This document shows, one piece after another, positions 1 through 12,920 of a stretch of 64,000 bases of DNA. Made by a program: the position numbers and the translations under genes. The DNA comes from Helianthus annuus (taxonomy: Eukaryota; Streptophyta; Magnoliopsida; Asterales; Asteraceae). Position 1 is the first letter of the stretch; each line of letters opens with the position of its first letter. The notes beneath the pieces were generated by a model. The model did not search any database. It saw nothing but the letters and a program-made list of their open reading frames with translations, and was not told where the DNA came from. The DNA lies in contig NC_035448.2 of the NCBI RefSeq assembly GCF_002127325.2, positions 9,259,440 through 9,323,439 on the forward strand, in the 5' to 3' direction.

Positions 1-504
1 TCCTCTCGCATCAACTCCTTGAAATCATCCCAATTAGTTGCATTAGCCATTTCGATGCCCAACATTTGCACTTGGGAATTCCACCAAGTTAAGGCACCAT
101 CCTCCAATATGCATGTAGCATACTTCACCCGGTCCCCCACAGGATAGTTACACATGGCAAAGACTGACTCAGCTTTTTCAAACCAATGTAGTAGCCCCAT
201 GGCTCCTTCCGTCCCACTAAATGTCTGTGGCTTACAATCCATGAACGTCTTAAACGTGCAAACATGTGGATTGTATTGATTCGCAGGTTGACCTAAAAAC
301 GAAAGAGAGTACAACACATGGTTAAAATTTGGGTAGGCAACACAGGGATAAGGAATATTTGGCACATATCGTACCATCCTGATAAGCCGCTAGGGCTTCA
401 GCCACACGAGTGTTGATCAGATCGGTTAACTCGGCCTGAGTCATAGCAATGTTGCCACGTCCACCGCCGCGGCCACCACCACGTCCACCATTACGTCCAC
501 TCAT
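1..504 (-). CDS. gag: Ty3/gypsy Gag, N-terminal part (element H), runs off left edge
   Basis: Capsid-type Gag of a Ty3 retrotransposon. The ATG at 504 opens a Gly/Arg-rich leader (MSGRNGGRGGG...) followed by an AMTQAELTDLINTRVAEAL segment typical of plant Ty3 Gag starts. Reading continues from about 292 to the window edge with QTFSGTEGAMGLLHWFEKAE and ALTWWNSQVQ, the conserved core of the retrotransposon Gag domain. The frame is broken between 374 and 293, but splicing a GT...AG segment there restores it exactly (see intron entry). The primer site lies 535 bp upstream. The rest of gag, pol and the 3' LTR would be left of the window. Possibly still intact; that cannot be judged from this fragment. 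Confidence 0.8.
293..374 (-). other. Probable intron in gag of element H
   Basis: On the minus strand the segment starts GTACGATATG and ends in a T-rich stretch plus TTTTTAG. Removing these 82 nt joins codon 44 (G plus GT) and keeps the Gag frame open to the window edge, whereas reading through gives stops. Seen: splice-like borders and frame restoration. Inferred: that it is really spliced. The alternative is a chance indel in a decayed element. Confidence 0.55.
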
Positions 505-1038
505 GATTCTATAACAAGAAGGGGAAAAGGTTAAGGGTCAGACTTAAGTAGGACTCAAACATCACGATGACTTCTATAGACTACCAAGTTTACATCAAAC
601 AACAGAGCGGAACCCCTTTCACACTTGTCAAGTTTCACTGGGACTCACATGCACCCCATATTATTATTATTATGTGTGCACCCATAATAACAATGCAATT
701 TGTATGTTCATCTCAGTTCCTCCCAACTCGTGCTAAAAGGTTCCTCAATTTTCGAGTAGTAAACAAAAGACACCATAACATAGATCTTGAAGGTTCAGAG
801 GAGTGTCACATTATCAAAACACATAACATAAGTTGGTAACACAGGAACTCATACTGTAGTGCCAAGTGTGCATTCACGTGTAATGTCATACATAAGTGTA
901 CACTAGATATGCTATGCAATAAGTAAACGAGAGACGAACCTTGCAATCTAGAGCTGAGTGTCATGGTCAATTTTCTGAACTGTTCGGTTATAGTCTAGTT
1001 TCATAAAAACGTTTTAAAAACAAGTTCACTATAACCAA
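505..1038 (-). other. 5' untranslated leader of element H
   Basis: 534 bp between primer site and gag start. No supported coding sequence; a + strand open frame at 567-839 has no recognisable content. Confidence 0.6.
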
Positions 1039-1052
1039 TGGCTCTGATACCA
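1039..1052 (-). other. Primer-binding site, initiator Met tRNA (element H)
   Basis: Minus-strand TGGTATCAGAGCCA, the standard plant LTR-element sequence complementary to the 3' end of tRNA-iMet. It sits 3 nt inside the LTR border at 1056 and fixes the element as minus-oriented. Confidence 0.9.
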
Positions 1053-1055
1053 AAC

Positions 1056-3531
<2,476 letters not shown>

Positions 3532-4763
3532 AAGTGTGTGTATTGAGTTAGAGAGCAAGAGAGCGATGTTTAAACCTGGAGGTGAAGTCCTTTATTTATA
3601 GCCAAAGAGAGTAACGAAGGAGGTGGGCTGTTGGGCCTTGGGATCGACGCCGACAACAATGAATATCCTATTTGTCTCCTCAGGCACTACCATTAGTGCC
3701 TGCATGTGAATCGGGAGATGGTTCACGTTGATTAGATCCACGTGGCCTAGCAGTTCTCCTTATTGTCGGGTCAGTCATTAGCGGTTAATGGAGATCATGG
3801 AGCAGCGATTGGTGCATTGTGATTTGTCAAGTACAATATTTGGAAATTAAAGTACATCATGAAGCAAATCACAACATAGTTTCAAAACAAAATATAACAA
3901 CATAATCTAGAAGTCTTAGTGTGTTTCTAGTCATCCCTACTAGATTGCATGTTCATCAATATCATCAACCTGCAACATGTTTAAAGTATAGTTTAATACA
4001 ACAAGTATGGGCAAGCATACAAGTTTGATAATAGCTTAAGTATAAAAATGTTTAAACAAATCCTCATGGCAAACTTTTTAACTAGATTAACGTAAAAACT
4101 GGCATGCGATGAAAGTGTCAACCCAAAGATTACCGCTAGCGTAATCCTATCGTAGCAACGATTGGACCATTCTGTTTTAACTTAACATGACCACAATACT
4201 ATGGGTGGTGCCCTACTCCTATAGCGCTATACATGTTAAGGGGAAGCTCGTACGAAGTTAATGACAAGTTTATCACATAAGAATGTTCCAGTAACACGAA
4301 TTAGGTATAACGTATTAAGCATACATGATTGGATTGTTTGTTTGATTGTATAAAGTATGTGTGTTTGTGTAAGTTTGTATAACGTAAACATGTTGTACCC
4401 AAATGTGGAAAACGAAAAAGGGCGTTCGAGTGTACTCACGGTTTTGCAAAGCTTTCCTTTGTTAATTCCGTGAGTTGATGAATTGGAGGTTGGAACACCG
4501 AGGTCATCCTATATGGGGTAAGCAAAAGTGTGTGAGTATTCAGATTTTTTTGACGAAGGATTCGGATTGGAATTTAATTGCAAAAAGTATGTATGCATAA
4601 AAATATATCTTGTCTAAGTACTCGTTTTGACACTAAGCTTGTAGGTGATTTCATGGGTCCTAACTTGCCCATTAGAATCGAAAACGAGGAACTTCGAATA
4701 ATAGATAAAATAACCTAGGTTCATGACACATAATCATAAACCGATTAGCATTATGAGTTTGGC

Positions 4764-4767
<4 letters not shown>
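3532..4767 (-). repeat. Old LTR-derived sequence, no gene
   Basis: No coding sequence. A TATA-like TATAAATA reads on the minus strand near 3590-3600. The stretch around 4000-4440 resembles solo LTR D (shared GCATACAAGTTTGATAATAGC at about 4010-4035 and 47650-47675; shared GTRTACTCACGG context at 4430 and 48065). I read it as a truncated minus-strand LTR of a D-like family that element H inserted beside or into. Confidence 0.45.

Positions 4768-4812
<45 letters not shown>
4768..4812. repeat. (TA)n microsatellite, left flank of the pararetrovirus
   Basis: About 22 TA units directly abutting the left end of the viral insert. Confidence 0.95.
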
Positions 4813-4816
<4 letters not shown>

Positions 4817-5026
4817 CCAAAAAGAGTCTTTTTTACCTTTTGTTACCTGTTGTTCAATCCGTTGTGCATAAATCTCAAGGTTTGCTCGAGCTTCTACCTT
4901 CACCTCTAGGAGCCATTTTCTTGTAACCCATTGTAAGAAAAATTTTATTACCCCCTTATTTACTTTTTACTGTAATATTTACTTTTTTTACTGTTTCTTT
5001 CAATAAATTCAAAAATTTAGTATATA
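4813..5026 (+). repeat. Left terminal repeat of the pararetrovirus
   Basis: Starts ATTCCAAAAAGAGTC and ends TTCAAAAATTTAGTATATA. Aligns with few differences to 12642-12858. Contains no ORF; corresponds to the start of the pregenomic RNA leader. Confidence 0.85.
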
Positions 5027-5038
5027 CCCCCTCTGATA

Positions 5039-5050
5039 TTGTATCAGAGC
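5039..5050 (+). other. Viral primer-binding site (Met tRNA), one mismatch
   Basis: TTGTATCAGAGC against the caulimovirid consensus TGGTATCAGAGC. It lies 13 bp after the left terminal repeat and fixes the position of the minus-strand discontinuity of the virus. Confidence 0.75.
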
Positions 5051-5449
5051 AAAGGCTTTCTTAAAATCTAAAAGACTGAGACAAGCTCCATATTTTTACT
5101 GGCTATTTATGACCAAAAACTTTTGTGGAGAACTCTCTCAGGTGAAGATTATGGGAAATTTTTATTACTTTGATAACAAATTGGATGTGGCTCTGTAGTT
5201 TTGTATAATAATTGTTAGATTATGTTTATATTAATCTTAAAAACTGGAATATAAGAAAATCTAAAAGAAACTAAGGGTAGGAATTAAAGCTAAGGAGTCG
5301 GAATTTATTAAATCATAGCGTTCTCTCAACCATCTTCGCCATTTAAAATATTTGAATTATTGAATTTAGAATTTACTGAAAACCCAGCTTCAAAAATACT
5401 AATATAGAAAATTATAATTTTATTTGTTGAATTAAAGATAATTGTAAAC
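5051..5449 (+). other. Rest of viral leader
   Basis: About 400 bp of AT-rich leader with scattered short ATG frames. No supported gene. Confidence 0.5.
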
Positions 5450-5803
5450 ATCGTCTACATACAGACAACCTGCATTTAAATGCTTTAACAGATCTACTAG
5501 ATCTTGGTTGTAATCTACAGAAAGACTCAATTGTTAATAAACAGTTACTTGAAAAAATTTCAAAATATACATAAGAATTTAAAAGATATTCACAAAACCT
5601 ACACTATATAAAGGAACAAAATAACCAGATAATTAAGGAACTAAAGAAAAAATGTTGAGAAAAACAAACAGAAAATATACAAAATAATAATATACAAATA
5701 GAAGTAAATAAAATCACCGACGCCATAAATAAGCTTAACATCGACGATATAAAAATTATTAAAAAACCAACACCATATAAACATTGGCAACTTCGAAAGT
5801 GAA
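5450..5803 (+). pseudogene. Viral ORF1, coiled-coil (virion-associated-protein-like), broken
   Basis: An open stretch with about two in-frame stops encodes a Leu/Ile/Lys/Asn-rich chain (LTDLLDLGCNLQKDS..., KEQNNQIIKELKK, IQIEVNKITDAINKLNIDDI) with heptad-like spacing, ending at a TGA near 5801. Small coiled-coil ORFs upstream of the movement protein occur in several caulimovirid genera and encode virion-associated proteins. The role here is inferred from position and coiled-coil character only. Confidence 0.4.
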
Positions 5804-6922
5804 CAACCGTTTTTCAGGAAGAAGTAGAACTATACAAGAGGCAAGAAATTCAACAAGTAGTATACAAGATATAATTACATCTGAAACATTTTTAAATCAA
5901 ATACTTAGATGTGGATCAGGGTCTAACAACAATAGACAAATAGAAGAAGAAATAGATGTAGACATAAATATGGATCTGTATAATCAGCACTAGTTAGACA
6001 TACTAACCCGAGAATATTATACCAAACTGGGATATTTAATGCAAATAAAACACTAATATAAAGCACTAGAGAAGAAAGTCTCAGAGTGCTAGATAAAACA
6101 GTAACTATAGATTTATTATCGCCAGAAACTGTACAAAGAATTAGACAATCGGGTAAACACTTTGTACATACAGGATTAATTGTCATAGGCATTAAAGCTC
6201 TAGGACGAAAGAATTTAGGAACTAAACTTTTAGCTCTAATATTAGATAAAAGTTGGAAAAACAGAAATGAAAAAAAAACAATAATATCAGGAATGGAAGT
6301 TGACTGAAGCCAAAATACAGCTTTAATCTATTGCACACCGGGAATATTAAAAGATATAAGAGATTTGAAAAATATTAAAATAGCTTTACAAACAAAAGGA
6401 TATGAAAATTACCATGTAAATAATATAGTCGTAAGTATAGGAGTACTAGGAAAGGCTAGCAACAGTTCAGGAATGAAATTCAAGGTAAACATAGATGGAA
6501 TAGTTAAAATAGTACCATCAAAATATATACAAATGATAGAACCAATTAAAATAGATCCCGGAAAATTAACAGGTTTAGAATGGAATATAAATGATCTTCA
6601 ACAAAATGAAAGAACAGTTCTAGTTCCAAAAAAGAGTTTTATATATGAAGGATTAGATGGTAAGCAAAGTTTAAGATTTATAGACTTCAAAGAAACTACA
6701 AACGAAGAAAATAATGAAAATAATATGGAATATAGTTTTATGAATATAGAACAACTAGAAGATGATGAAATGAACCCAATATATGATACAAAAGATGGAG
6801 ACGAAATAAATACAGATTTCTTAAAATTTAAAGAAGAATATATGGATTACACTCTATTAGACTATGAAGAAGAGGAGTTAACAAGTTTTAAAACAGAAGA
6901 AACTAACAAAACACTAGAATAA
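5784..6922 (+). pseudogene. Viral movement protein, degraded
   Basis: 30K-type movement protein that in living relatives forms tubules through plasmodesmata. The core spans 6086-6922 in one frame and is interrupted by a single TGA at 6305-6307. Recognisable segments are LLSPETVQRIRQSGKHFVH, GLIVIGIKALGRKNLGTKLL, IYCTPGILKDIRD, IQ/LQTKGYENYH and SIGVLGKASNSSGMKFKV. The presumed N-terminal part (5784-6085) is in another frame with stops, so at least one frameshift is present. The C-terminal tail (6690-6922) is very acidic. It overlaps the end of ORF1, and the coat protein follows in a different frame. Confidence 0.75.
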
Positions 6923-6980
6923 TAGACAGAAAATTTACAGAATTAAATATACAAAAAGAAGTAGACAATATGATAATAGA

Positions 6981-8340
6981 ATGTATAACAGACCTAGGAA
7001 TGACTATGAAGAAAGTTACAAAAGATTACAAGAGTTCTATAATTTTCCATTAGTAGAAAGCATTTTACAAGGAAAAACAATGTTAGTAGATTTTTATAAA
7101 CATGAACAAGCCTTTATGGAACAAGAATTAAAAAGACCCAAAATGGAATGGAGTGGAGACTCAAGTAACATAACTTTACACGAGACCCTAGGAAGAGAAC
7201 CTTATGCACAACCATCAATAAATTACATTCAAGAATCAACATTAAGAGGAAGAGGTAACAGGTTACCAATAGGACAAACATACAGTGGGAGTATGTTATT
7301 ATTAGAACAATAAAAACCACAACTATGGATGGATGAAATATTAACATGGGAACAAACAGTAGTCGGAATGTGGGAAACAAATAAAAAGGATAGTATGGAC
7401 ATGTTCTCTTATCTAGAAACTACACCAGGACTAATAGCCCTAGGAATTTGGCAAAGTAAAAAAGCACAAGATTCAACATAAATTAATAATTTAAAAGCTT
7501 TAGGAGATAATCCCTATAATTTTACATCACAAATCAGAACCCTTATATTAGGAGTTGATCCATCAAAAAACAATAGCTTAATACATGATACAGCTATTAG
7601 AAATTTAGAACAATTAAATATAGCTGATATGAAATACATAAATGAATTCACGTTAGATTTTACAAGATTATTATCACAAATTGGAAAAGCAATGGATGAC
7701 AATCTACGCGACAAATATTTTATAAAATTGCCAGGAGATTTAGGAAAAAAATATACATGAGTCACGGAAATCAATATATGGAGAACAACACAATCTTGGA
7801 ATAGGACCTAGAATAACGTATACATTTGGAATATTGGAGGATAAATGTAAGGAAGTAGCTTTACAAGAACAATTAAAAAGAAATGCATATGCATTCTTTT
7901 TTACAGTAATTTACACAACACAAGCCTATGTTTTTATGATAGAAAGAAAAAGATAAGAAAAAGCACTACTTATAACAAAAATTACAAAGCAAATTATAAC
8001 AAAAACAAATATGTTAGAAAGCCTCAAACACAAAGATGTAAATGTTTAATATGTGGAGAAAAACATCTAGCTAATCAATGTCCTAATAAAAATAAGAACG
8101 TAGAAAGGGCTAGCTTAGTAGAACAGTTACATGATTATGAAATAGAAGCCATCGAAACAGATGAATCAGATAATGAATCAGTCCACATCATATACAGTGA
8201 AGATGAAAAACCAATAGCTAAACTCACTTACATATACATGAATATATAAGAATGTCATCATACTTGGGTACATCAAAGAGGTAATAATTATATAACATGC
8301 TATAATTGTGGGTACTACCCTAGTATAGAAAGAAGGTCAT
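6981..8340 (+). pseudogene. Viral coat protein with zinc finger, degraded
   Basis: Caulimovirid coat (Gag-like) region. 6981-7313 and the in-frame continuation to about 7760 give YNFPLVESILQGKT..., SYLETTPGLIALGIWQSK, and INEFTLDFTRLLSQIGKAMDD...YFIKLPGDLGKKY, interrupted by at least three in-frame stops. After a frameshifted zone the RNA-binding finger CLICGEKHLANQC (8040-8080) appears, followed by an acidic tail. It has the spacing CX2CX3HX4C, one residue short of the usual CX2CX4HX4C. A second Cys/His cluster (ECHHTW...CYNCG, 8250-8320) follows, as in some relatives. Confidence 0.7.
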
Positions 8341-8355
8341 AATGTAATATGCTTT

Positions 8356-8988
8356 TTGGAAATATGTTGTATTTCTCTAAGAAAATTACATAATATAGAT
8401 ATAGGCACCACATCAAAAACTATAGAAACAAGTACTAACATAAATATAGAAAAATTAAACAAGTTGAAATTAGCAATTGAATTACACAGTCTAAAGTTAA
8501 AAGATTTAGACAATAAAATCATAGAAATAGAAAAAAGGATGAGATCTAAATTAACAGAAGAGCTAAGTCAGATGTCTACAGAAGCACCTGAAGAACAAGT
8601 ATTTGTACAAACTCAAGGGTCTATGAATATGATCAATTTAGAATGTCTTTTATGGCTCGACAATAATAGATTTTTAAATTTAATAGCATTAGTTGATATA
8701 GGAGCTACTAAAAGTTTAATATCATATAGTCTAGCACCCATACAATACCACAAGGAACTAAAATGTAAAGTATTGAGTAGAACAAGTGAAGATAGATTAG
8801 TTGAAATAACACATTACCTAGAACCTGTAGGAATACAATTTTTAGATTTTTCAAAAAATTATAGCATAAAATATGACATAGCACAAGTAAATATAAACCC
8901 AACATATATACAGTCAAAAGACTTTGTGCTTGGATTAAAGCTTTTATTTGCTTTAAATGGTTCTGTTGCAATAACTAGAAATTTTTAA
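8356..8988 (+). pseudogene. Viral Pol N-terminal part with aspartic protease, active site altered
   Basis: A 210-codon open stretch. The first third is a Lys/Glu-rich coiled-coil-like segment (KLNKLKLAIELHSLKLKDLDNK). The protease-like part follows with LIALVDIGATKSLIS near residues 112-126. Retroviral-type proteases need D-T/S-G at this position; here it reads D-I-G, so the nucleophile motif is damaged. Further protease-like sequence is FVLGLKLLFALNGSV near the end. RT follows after a gap with stops at 8989-9120. Confidence 0.7.
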
Positions 8989-9120
8989 GTCATGAAGTAG
9001 AAAAAGGAAAAGATATTACGAAAAGTATAAATCATCCTTTGATCTTACACTAAGAAAAAATTGGTCTTATAGGTGAAGATATTACAAAATCACATATAAG
9101 ATACATATGTAAATTTAAAC

Positions 9121-10464
9121 TAAAAAAATCCAGATATTACGATAAGAACTGCTAATGTAGAATATAGTCCTTTAGACAAAGAAAAGTTTAAAAAACCAAT
9201 ACCTGAAATGATTAGCCAGGGATTAATTAAAAAATCAGAAAGTTCTCACAGATCAGCAGCCTTTATAGTAAGAAACCATAGGGAAATAAAAAGAGGTAAA
9301 GTAAGAATATTATATAACTAAAAACGACTAAATGATAATACAATAGATGATGGATATAATATCCCCAATAAAGATATTTTACTAAATCTTATACAGAAAA
9401 AGAAAGTGTTTTCAAAATTTGATTTTAAGTCAGGATATAATCAGTTAAAACTCGAAGAAAATTTTAAACCATAGACAACTTTTACATGCTCAGAAGGACA
9501 ATTTGAATGGAATGTTCTCAGCTTTGGGTTGAAAACTGCTCCTTCAATATTTCAAAGATTTATGGATAGTATATTCTTAAAATATGACTTTTGCTTAGTA
9601 TATATTGATGTCATACTGGTAGCAAGCCAAACAGTACAAGAACATGAAAAATATTTACCACAAGTGTTTGAAGAAATAAAAAAGAATGGAATAGGTGTTT
9701 CTAAACGAAAAATGGAATTATTTAAAAGAAAAATATCTTTCCTAGGATTAGAAAGAGGAGACGAAAAGATAGAATTACAGTCACATATCTCTACAAAAAT
9801 ACTTGATTTCCAAGAAAAAATTGAAAACCTAAAACAAATATAAGCCGTTCTGGGACTGGTCAATTATGCTAGAAAATTTGTTCCAAATTTATCAAACTTG
9901 GTAGGACCTTTATATAGTAAAACAACAAAAAACGGCCAAAGGTACTTCAATTTCAGAACATATAAAGCTAGTTAAAGAAATTAAAATGACAATTAAAAAT
10001 ATTAAACCACTAGAATTACCACTTGCTACATATTACATAATTATTTAGACAGATGGATGCAAAAAAGGATGGGGAGTAGTTCTTCTCTGCAAACCAAATA
10101 AATATAGTCCTCAGGAAGAAGAGAAAATTTGTGCTTATGCAAGCAGTAATTTTCAAAACAAAACAAGTTGGACTAGTATCGATTTTGAAATAAAGGCATT
10201 GATATATGCATTAGAAAAATTTTAACTTTTTCTTCACAAAGAATTATAGTAAGAACTAATTGTGAAGCTATTGCAAAATTTATAAAAGATGATCAAAGCA
10301 AAAAGATAAATAGGACCCGATGGGTTAATTTACAAAACATAATCCAAGGAAGTGGATATCATATAAATTTTGAACATATTAAAGGAAAAAATAATGGGAT
10401 AGCCGATATGTTATCTCGTAATATTAACAGATTGTTGCTTTTAGATGGACAGGAAAAGAGATAA
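9121..10464 (+). pseudogene. Viral reverse transcriptase/RNase H, degraded
   Basis: RT and RNase H that in live relatives copy pregenomic RNA into DNA. Seen: MISQGLIKKSESSHRSAAFI, VFSKFDFKSGYNQLKLEE, FGLKTAPSIFQRFMD, then YIDV where YxDD is required, so the second catalytic Asp is lost. The connection domain [14 protein letters not shown] and RNase H pieces TDGCKKGWGVVL, DFEIKALIYALEKF and GKNNGIADMLSRN follow. The third RNase H acidic position seems to read N (RTNCEAI). In-frame stops occur near 9319, 9472 and 9841, with more in the RNase H part. No integrase, as expected for Caulimoviridae. The end overlaps the next ORF by 20 nt. Confidence 0.85.
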
Positions 10465-12271
10465 AGGAAAAGCAAAACTTATACATCTTACACAGCCTAC
10501 AAAATCTTCTCTGATGAATATATCATCCGAAGAAGAGAAAACAGAGAAACTGATGAGCCAGTCAATCCAAGCAGCAAGTTTACAGAATTTTATAAAATTG
10601 CCTGCAACACTAACAGATCTCAACAGTGCTACACAATTTTACAACCCAGGTCAATCAAATGCTACAAATGTTCGTTCTCCAAAAAATAGACATTTTACAC
10701 AAAGGGTAAGCTTTCAGTCACATAATACACAAAACGCGGTCATTACCTTTGGAAATTATGCATTACAAAGATGTGATGATCCTAATACAAAGTTTCGTCC
10801 AATTATTGGGATGAATAACAGAAAAACAACAGTGTTTACTAGATAACCTTTGGCTTATTCAAACTATGTCTCATGCCTCAACCTTTATAGTCTAGGTGTT
10901 AAATGCATTAAGTATTTATTTTTATGAACAAAGTAGCAAAACACCTGAGAAACAACAAAAGCCTAAGTTTAGCCATTATGTCATCTTTTGAGGTATTAAA
11001 ATTGATATTTTTAATAAATGGGAGACTGTGGCTAAGCATATCCAATGCCCCAACCCAATTTACAAAGGCTTTACAGATTTTCAAAAGACTATAGAAACAG
11101 CAAGAGAACATTTTGGGGTAAGTGGCTTGTACATAGAACCTGAAGAGGTTCAAACATTTGCAGACGTGGAAAAAACTAAGCCTGAACAAGTAATTAAAAA
11201 TCAAGAAGAGCTGATCACTAAGCTACAAGATCAGCTTGTACAACAAGGAAAAAAAATACAAACTCTATACAAGAGAAGGTTGAAAATAGTCTATTAAAAC
11301 AAAAAGTTAGTATTCTCGAAACATAATATAGATAGGTATTACAAAAAAATTGATAAAAAAGAAAATACAGTGTTAAACAGAAATTATAAAATGTTTTAAG
11401 TTGGGGTTCTTGATACACCATGGCAACACTGTCTAAAACCAGTAATAGAACGTTTTCCTGAGTTTAAACAGATTTTCTCCTAGAAAGTTTGTACAGAATT
11501 TCCTCTAGTTCTTTATGGACTACAACAAAGATTGGTGGATCTTGCCTTTGAAGACCCGCTCATAACTAGAGTAAAAGTAGTCGAAAGAATAGATGAAGAA
11601 TGTAAGGGAACAGGCCTTCTGCTACAAGTTTTTCTTCCTACACAGTTAATAGATGATGAAATAGTTCAGTTTTACCGTCACGGTATGATTGACTATATGG
11701 AATCTTGAGTAAATAGTAAGACAGAACAGCTTCTCAATCGTCTTGGAGAAAAATTTGTTCTAACCATAAGGAACATTGCTACACACATCTTTCCACCTAC
11801 AATTAGTTGCAAAATTTTTGCTTCTTTCCCTTATGCTGATGCCAACACCTACAGACCAGCACGAAAGCGAATATTTATTGAGCACCAAGTTTCTACACAC
11901 CCATACCTAGAAAGTCTGCTAGTCACAAGAGATATAAACTTTGCAAATCTGCCTTCATTAAAGACAGAACATAAAAATTCAGAAGTCACACTAGATAATC
12001 TGCCTCAAAATTACGCAAAGTCACTAGACAAGTTTATCAACAAACCCCAGATTTGCCAGGATGTTTTCAATGGGAAAAATATAAACTCCTAGCAGAGGGA
12101 CATTATATACAAATCTATGCTAAACAAAATTCGTGTATGCTTTTACCATTTGTAGGAGAAGGTGACCTCCTAGAACTAAAGCATATTATAAACTTAGAAG
12201 CAACAGATGATGAAGGTTGTGATGATCCAGGGACACCACAATCCATTGACATCACACACAAAGATTTCTAA
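10445..12271 (+). pseudogene. Viral transactivator/inclusion-body protein (ORF VI type), degraded
   Basis: The ATG at 10445 overlaps the Pol stop, and the first frame is open to 10846 with a polar Ser/Thr/Asn-rich chain. In another frame at about 10968-11130 the RNase H-like core of the transactivator is visible: HYVIF, stop, IFNKWETVAKHIQ, then CPNPIYKGFTDFQKTIETAR. Coiled-coil-like EELITKLQDQLVQQGKKIQ follows. Further open stretches are at 11400-11700 (KPVIERFPEFKQIF, PLVLYGLQQRL), 11720-12050 and 12053-12271. These proteins normally allow polycistronic translation and build virus factories. Assigned by position plus the YVIF...KGF motif; several frameshifts and stops. Confidence 0.65.
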
Positions 12272-12485
12272 AAGAAAATGATGGAAGAGTGGACACTAAG
12301 AGACAGGTGTACACAACATTTCTAGACAACCATGATTGTTGTCAAACATATGCAGCTGACAATGAATCCATTATTGTATATAATGCATGTTGTCTTTTTT
12401 CTTCATTAATTTGTATCCGTTTATCTTTCTGACATTAGAGTAGTATGTATAGTGGTACATTATTAGCTTAACTTTTCTTATTGCC

Positions 12486-12492
12486 TATATAA
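12486..12492 (+). promoter_or_regulatory. TATA box of viral pregenomic promoter
   Basis: CCTATATAAGGC between the transactivator ORF and the terminal repeat, where caulimovirids place the 35S-type promoter. Confidence 0.7.
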
Positions 12493-12531
12493 GGCATATA
12501 TTTCACTTGTAAATATCACCCCAGAGAATTC

Positions 12532-12537
12532 AATAAA
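12532..12537 (+). terminator. Viral poly(A) signal AATAAA
   Basis: AATAAA 40 nt after the TATA box. In caulimovirids the signal lies just inside the transcript start and is skipped on the first pass. Confidence 0.6.
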
Positions 12538-12641
12538 ATTTCTTGCATTCTCAATCATCCTTATAACACACTAAACTTCTCTCTGTCAATTCTTGGCCTA
12601 ACCTCCTAGCTCCTTAGTTTCGTCCATTGTTCATCATATTA

Positions 12642-12851
12642 TATTCCAAAAGAGAGTCTTTTTTACCTTTTGTTATCCCTTGTTCAATCCGTTGTTCATA
12701 AATCTTAAGGTTTGCTCGAGCTTCTGCCTTCACCTCTAGTAGCCATTTTCTTGTAACCCACTGTAAGAAAATTTTTATTACCCCCCTTATTTACTTTTAA
12801 CTGTAATATTTTTACTTTTTTACTGTTTCTGTCAATAAATTCAAAAATTTA

Positions 12852-12858
<7 letters not shown>
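12642..12858 (+). repeat. Right terminal repeat of the pararetrovirus
   Basis: Second copy of the leader segment at 4813-5026. It stops at TTTAGTGTATATA, which corresponds to a point about 12 nt upstream of the primer site in the left copy, and passes straight into a TA tract. Confidence 0.85.
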
Positions 12859-12913
<55 letters not shown>

Positions 12914-12920
12914 GATAGAT
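12859..12920. repeat. (TA)n/(GATA) tract
   Basis: Interrupted TA run ending in GATAGATAG; separates the viral insert from inverted-repeat element 1. Confidence 0.95.

Larger units (their letters stand above)
4813..12858 (+). mobile_element. Endogenous pararetrovirus (Caulimoviridae-like), one decayed copy
   Basis: A single + strand copy carrying, in order, leader with Met-tRNA primer site, small coiled-coil ORF, movement protein, coat protein with zinc finger, protease/RT/RNase H without integrase, transactivator-like ORF, TATA box and AATAAA. A ~215-bp direct repeat (4813-5026 and 12642-12858) marks the ends, giving a unit length near 7.83 kb, within the caulimovirid range. A separate transactivator ORF downstream of RT suggests the cavemovirus/solendovirus side of the family; genus is unresolved. 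All ORFs carry stops or frameshifts and the protease and RT active sites are altered, so it is a dead fossil. Confidence 0.85.

Noticed and set aside
567..839. + strand 90-codon ORF in the leader of element H
   Set aside because: Wrong strand for the element, no family resemblance, internal ATT repeats.
4813..5026. LTR of a short LTR retrotransposon (paired with 12642-12858)
   Set aside because: No TG..CA ends or target duplication, no integrase between, and a caulimovirid gene set; better read as viral terminal redundancy.
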